Shown here one piece after another: positions 60,620 to 64,000 of a stretch of 64,000 nucleotides of DNA. Position 1 is the first letter of the stretch; each line of letters begins with the position of its first letter. The DNA lies in assembly GCF_022458865.1 (NCBI RefSeq), contig NZ_JAJNMU010000004.1, positions 1-64,000 of the forward strand, written 5' to 3'. Both the position numbers and the translations under genes were made by a program. A model generated the notes under the pieces. It worked only from the letters and a program-made list of their open reading frames with translations. It did no database searches and was not told the origin of the DNA. Source of the DNA: Paenibacillus periandrae (GTDB taxonomy: Bacteria; Bacillota; Bacilli; Paenibacillales; NBRC-103111).

Positions 60620-62439
60620 TGCGCGATTTCTCCCTTCACAGGTTGGACCCGACTGAACGGAATCATCAGGGTTACTGTAGTCCCAACACCCGACTTGCTG
60701 CTAACCTGCAATCCATACGGTTTTCCGTAAAAAAGCTGAACCCGTTGGTGGATATTCAAAAGTCCGATCCCATGGTGGATATTCTGAAATTGATGGAGTG
60801 AGCTTGTGCTATCCAAGGTATTGTCTATCTGCATTCTCTGCGCCTCGTTCATTCCAGCTCCGTTATCGGTCACCGTTATTGTCAGAACGGACTCATGACA
60901 GACTGCCTGTATACGAATAAATCCACCTGTCTTCACCTTGCGAAGGCCATGATTTACAGCATTCTCAATAAGCGGTTGAATCGTCAGCTTAAGAATAGAA
61001 GCCTGCAGCACAGCTCCCGAAATATCGCATTGCAGCTCCAGACGGCTGCCAAATCGATGCTGCTGAATTTTGATATAATTGTTGATGTGCTCAATTTCTT
61101 CAGCCAGGGCCACGGGTCGATGGAGATTTTTCATACTGTACTGAAATAACCCGGCTAGTGATTCCGAAATCTCGGCTACCTCCTCAATTCCCCGCAAACG
61201 GCTGATCGACTTCATAATATTGAGGGTGTTGTATAAAAAATGCGGATTAATTTGAGCATGCAGCGCCGATAGTTGAGCATTTTTCTCTGCCAGCTTTAAT
61301 TCGTACACTTCGCGGATCAAGCGGGAAATGCTGTCGAGCATATGATTGTACATCCGGCTAAGCTTTCCGATTTCATTGGCTCCTGTATAATCCATTCTCT
61401 GACTCAAATCGCCGATTTCGACCCGGGACATTTTGCGCGCCATATTGCTGAGTGGGAGAGTAATTTGATGGGACAAAATATAAGAGACGGTAGCGATCAG
61501 CAGCATACTGATGAGTCCGATAATGATGACGATATCCTGAATGCGCTTTTGCTTTAAGATAATAACGTCCTTAGGGATGAGAATGATGGTCGACCACCCT
61601 GTATAGCTTGATTTTTCAAAAGTATACAGGTAAACCTTGTCCTTCCACCTTAATTCCCCTTCCGGGAGGGGCTTACTGAATATCGTGGTGTCAAAGCGTG
61701 CCTGGGAATTTCCCATGAGACGACTCCCATTTTCAAAAACAACTTCACCTTCGTCATTGACGATCAATACGTGCATCGTGCTGTCATTTTCTTTCTCTTC
61801 GGTGTTGGTCAGCACCATCTTGAATGCGTTCAGATTGATTTTGATATCCACGAATCCCATGATCGTTTGGGTAGGGATCTTCGTAATTTTACGAATAAAG
61901 GAAACGACGGTTTCCGGATTATCTCCAAGCTTTTGCTCCTCAGGAGCCGGCACCAGAATAAACGGTTTGCTGCCCAGCACCTCCGCATACTTGTGCAACT
62001 GCTCGCTCGATAGGGAAACGACCGGTTCCGGTTTGACATACTTCGTGTAATGATACAAATGTCCGTCCAAGGTGTAGATGGAAATGCTCTGTACGTAGGA
62101 TTTGGGATAGGAAAAGTTAAATAATATCGGGTTTAATCTGTAGCCTATCGTTTCCTTTTCAATCGGATTGGAAGCTTTATAAAAATCAAACAGATTGCTT
62201 TGAATAGCAGGATCGATAGAAATGGAAAGAGTTAGTTCTTCAATATTTTGCATATATAAATCCAGCATTTCAGAAAATTGCTTCGCTATAATCTTGGATA
62301 AGGAAAAGGTTTGGCTCTTGATATCGCTCGTATTTTTGTAATAAAAAATACCGCAGGTGATGCCGACGATGACCAAGGCAACAATTGAAAAGGAAATAAA
62401 CATCTTGGTTTTGAGCATCCGGTCATTCCATCGCCACAC
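60616..62439 (-). CDS. Sensor histidine kinase, YesM type (cluster B)
   Basis: About 607 residues. Helices lie at about 13-34 (SFSIVALVIVGITCGIFYY) and about 310-332 (IVIIIGLISMLLIATVSYIL), with an extracellular sensor between. A HAMP-like piece (RVEIGDLSQRMDY), QINPHFLYNTLNIMKSI with the phosphoacceptor His, and an ATPase domain with TDNGAGMNE follow. The start is GTG at 62439, set by AAGGAGGG six bases upstream; longer frames overlap the AraC gene. It is tightly coupled to the response regulator. It probably senses an extracellular sugar-like substrate of the cluster. Confidence 0.92.
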   Translation of the reverse strand: MWRWNDRMLKTKMFISFSIVALVIVGITCGIFYYKNTSDIKSQTFSLSKIIAKQFSEMLDLYMQNIEELTLSISIDPAIQSNLFDFYKASNPIEKETIGYRLNPILFNFSYPKSYVQSISIYTLDGHLYHYTKYVKPEPVVSLSSEQLHKYAEVLGSKPFILVPAPEEQKLGDNPETVVSFIRKITKIPTQTIMGFVDIKINLNAFKMVLTNTEEKENDSTMHVLIVNDEGEVVFENGSRLMGNSQARFDTTIFSKPLPEGELRWKDKVYLYTFEKSSYTGWSTIILIPKDVIILKQKRIQDIVIIIGLISMLLIATVSYILSHQITLPLSNMARKMSRVEIGDLSQRMDYTGANEIGKLSRMYNHMLDSISRLIREVYELKLAEKNAQLSALHAQINPHFLYNTLNIMKSISRLRGIEEVAEISESLAGLFQYSMKNLHRPVALAEEIEHINNYIKIQQHRFGSRLELQCDISGAVLQASILKLTIQPLIENAVNHGLRKVKTGGFIRIQAVCHESVLTITVTDNGAGMNEAQRMQIDNTLDSTSSLHQFQNIHHGIGLLNIHQRVQLFYGKPYGLQVSSKSGVGTTVTLMIPFSRVQPVKGEIAQ

Positions 62440-62467
62440 AGGAAACCCTCCTTTCCATTCATAGGTT

Positions 62468-63361
62468 TCAAGAGGATTCCCGATATTTGCCCGGGGAGCA
62501 GCCAACCCGACGATGAAACAGCCTGCTAAAAAAAGCCGGGTCCTCATAGCCGACTCTGCCCGCCACGGTAATGACCTTCTCGTCCGTTTCCTTCAGCAGG
62601 TGTTTGGCTCGCTCAATACGAATTTGATGAAGCATATCCACGACTGTCATGCCCATCGATTGTTTAAAAATCCGGTTCAATTGTCTGGAGCTGATCGTAA
62701 ACAGCTCGCACAAAACGGGTATCGATACTTTCTTATCATAATTCCGCTCCAAATAACCATATATTCGGCGGATCAGCATATGCTTGGATTGGTTGCGTAC
62801 CGGTTCTTTGCCGCATTGCCCTTGTGCCTGCTGGTATGAGCGTGAAAGCATAATAAGCAGCTCCACCATTTGCAGCCGAATTAAGGTTTCAGAGCCGGAT
62901 TGCCGGTTGTCAAATTCGCCCATCATCGTTTCCAGCAGACTTAAGGCACGTGCCCCATCCGGTCCCGACATGTTCAGGCAGCGGTGAAAACGTTCTCTTT
63001 TGTCCATAAAAGGATGCACATAAAAGTAATCCATGGACTGTGATATCCCGAGATCAAGCAGCCAATTGCCTTGAATCAGATCCGACAAAAACAGGCAATT
63101 GATAATTTCAAGCTCCTTGCCCGGCTGGATGCTGTACGTATGGACCTCACCCGGGTTAATAATAAATACGTCGCCAGTGCGAATTTCATAATAGTGGCCC
63201 TCGAACACATGCTGACCTTCGCCGCGGATCACGTATACCAGTTCAACAAAATCGTGACCGTGCAATAACGGAACATGCTCGTGATCGTGATAAAATCTTT
63301 TGATCCAAAAGGGAAAAGATTGTTCCTTAATGAACTGGCTGCTGTGCAGCTGTCTCTCCAT
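62468..63361 (-). CDS. AraC-family regulator with cupin sensor domain (cluster B)
   Basis: A 297-residue soluble regulator. The N-terminal cupin (about 25-110) shows HVPLLHGHDFVELVYVIRGE and NPGEVHTYSI, with sugar- or metal-binding His residues. The C-terminal AraC pair is IPVLCELFTISSRQLNRIFK and AGRVGYEDPAFFSRLFHRRVG. GGGAGG lies nine bases before the ATG. It is the first gene of a three-gene regulatory block, 28 bp before the kinase, so the cluster has both a membrane two-component sensor and a cytoplasmic sensor. A TATAAT-like -10 lies near 63520 on the minus strand. Confidence 0.92.
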   Translation of the reverse strand: MERQLHSSQFIKEQSFPFWIKRFYHDHEHVPLLHGHDFVELVYVIRGEGQHVFEGHYYEIRTGDVFIINPGEVHTYSIQPGKELEIINCLFLSDLIQGNWLLDLGISQSMDYFYVHPFMDKRERFHRCLNMSGPDGARALSLLETMMGEFDNRQSGSETLIRLQMVELLIMLSRSYQQAQGQCGKEPVRNQSKHMLIRRIYGYLERNYDKKVSIPVLCELFTISSRQLNRIFKQSMGMTVVDMLHQIRIERAKHLLKETDEKVITVAGRVGYEDPAFFSRLFHRRVGCSPGKYRESS

Positions 63362-63550
63362 TCAAATAACCTCCCTGAGCAAATCATGGATAACTCCTTG
63401 TGTAAGGTGGCTTTCAATATCAGTTGAGGAGGGCTGGACGTTTGATTCATCTTATGCTTGCATTTACCTTTATAATACGGCAGGAATAAACTTCCATCAT
63501 GGTCAATATAGACATTATTATAGCGTATTTGTACATTTTGCTGAACTCAA

Positions 63551-63637
63551 ATAAGAAAAATCCGTGTTTTAAATGTAGCTTTTCTTGCAATATCAGAATA
63601 TTCAGCTCTGCTGAAAACTTATACGCTGATATTATAA
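63551..63637 (+). repeat. Dispersed structured repeat, copy 4 (internal deletion)
   Basis: An 87-bp copy lacking 32 bases from GCTTC to GATAC of the first hairpin. The rest, including the 3' half through ACGCTGATATTATAA, is nearly identical to copy 3. It lies upstream of the AraC gene in opposite orientation to copy 3. Confidence 0.85.
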
Positions 63638-63715
63638 ATAAGCCTATGGATTCCCATAAGCTTATTCGATATACAGTTAATTTTGGGGTCAATCGCTTGC
63701 TTGTACCGTGCACGA

Positions 63716-64000
63716 TTACTTTTTCATCTCCTGGAACGCCTTCTTCTGCTCCTCCAGCACTTCATTGCCGCCGGTTTTCATGTATTCCGCGACCATATCA
63801 TCGTAGAGCTTGTCAAAATCGGCTGGCTTGGCGGTAACGGTTTTTACATAAATTTCGAGTCCTTTATCGCCCAGTGTCTGATTGTACTTGATTTGCGCCT
63901 CAATAGGTCGGTTAAACCGCGCGGGCAATTGTCCGTCCTGATCGCCAACCTTGATGCTGCTCATCGTAAAATCCTTATACTTCGGATCTGCGGCATTGGC
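63716..64000 (-). CDS. ABC transporter solute-binding protein, C-terminal end (partial)
   Basis: The gene runs off the right edge. The 94 codons visible begin ANAADPKYKDFTMSSIKVGD and end VLEEQKKAFQEMKK. QIKYNQTLGDKGLEIYVKTV and ADFDKLYDDMVAEYMKTGGN are typical of the C-terminus of large LplA-type sugar-binding lipoproteins ('Y..MVAEY.K.GG..I..E..'). So another sugar importer gene set lies just beyond the window. No terminator is seen between it and the cluster B AraC gene. Confidence 0.8.
   Translation of the reverse strand, partial: ANAADPKYKDFTMSSIKVGDQDGQLPARFNRPIEAQIKYNQTLGDKGLEIYVKTVTAKPADFDKLYDDMVAEYMKTGGNEVLEEQKKAFQEMKK

Noticed and set aside
63679..63695. TTTTGGGGTCA resembling the IS3-type inverted repeat at 105-125
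   Set aside because: Only 11 bases match and there is no transposase remnant or second end nearby; chance is likely in AT-rich DNA.
1..64000. CRISPR array, prophage or tRNA genes
   Set aside because: No regularly spaced repeats, phage structural genes or cloverleaf-like sequences were found on reading both strands.

Overview
The window looks like the chromosome of a Paenibacillus-type Gram-positive bacterium. The basis is strong AAGGAGG-like ribosome-binding sites, YesM/YesN-type two-component pairs, LplB/LplC-type sugar ABC permeases, SLH and copper-amine-oxidase-N surface domains, a DUF4183 protein and a CbiMNQO cobalt transporter behind a cobalamin riboswitch. This assignment comes from gene content only. 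I saw no tRNA, rRNA, CRISPR array or prophage.

Left part (1-26 kb). The window opens with the tail and right end of an IS3-family element, then a sensor kinase/AraC regulator pair. An FAD oxidoreductase is divergent from a LacI regulator. A second LacI regulator is joined to ribokinase, with a near-consensus promoter and two 18-bp operators. Then come a large secreted CAP/LRR protein, a ROK regulator with a Gfo/Idh oxidoreductase, a YuiH-type molybdoenzyme, an SLH protein, a hydroxyacid dehydrogenase, two Rossmann-fold enzymes with a TetR regulator that has matching operators at both targets, EcsAB, and cbiMNQO with its riboswitch and terminator.

Sulfatase cluster A (about 26-37.3 kb, minus strand). 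A membrane-anchored AraC regulator precedes two permeases, a sulfatase, a solute-binding lipoprotein, two more sulfatases and an MBL-fold hydrolase. All three sulfatases carry the Cys-x-Pro-x-Arg formylglycine motif and none has a signal peptide.

Middle (37.5-43.5 kb). This holds small stand-alone genes: a DUF4183 protein, greA, unknown proteins, a UPF0173 hydrolase, a frameshifted gene, and a DoxX gene with two TATCT..AGATA palindromes and a 32-codon upstream gene.

Sulfatase cluster B (43.8-63.4 kb, minus strand). Read in transcription order: AraC regulator, sensor kinase, response regulator, a full ABC importer, APS kinase, a sulfatase-like protein, Gfo/Idh, a TIM-barrel isomerase, a second sulfatase-like protein, Gfo/Idh, a Cys-type sulfatase, and a second full ABC importer. 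No glycoside hydrolase or lyase is present. The logic suggests import of small sulfated (or phosphorylated) sugar- or polyol-like compounds, removal of the ester in the cytoplasm, then oxidation and isomerisation of the backbone. The two sulfatase-like proteins next to cysC have Thr where the catalytic Cys should be, so they may not be sulfatases. A structured repeat of about 120 bp occurs four times; two inverted copies bracket the regulatory genes of cluster B.
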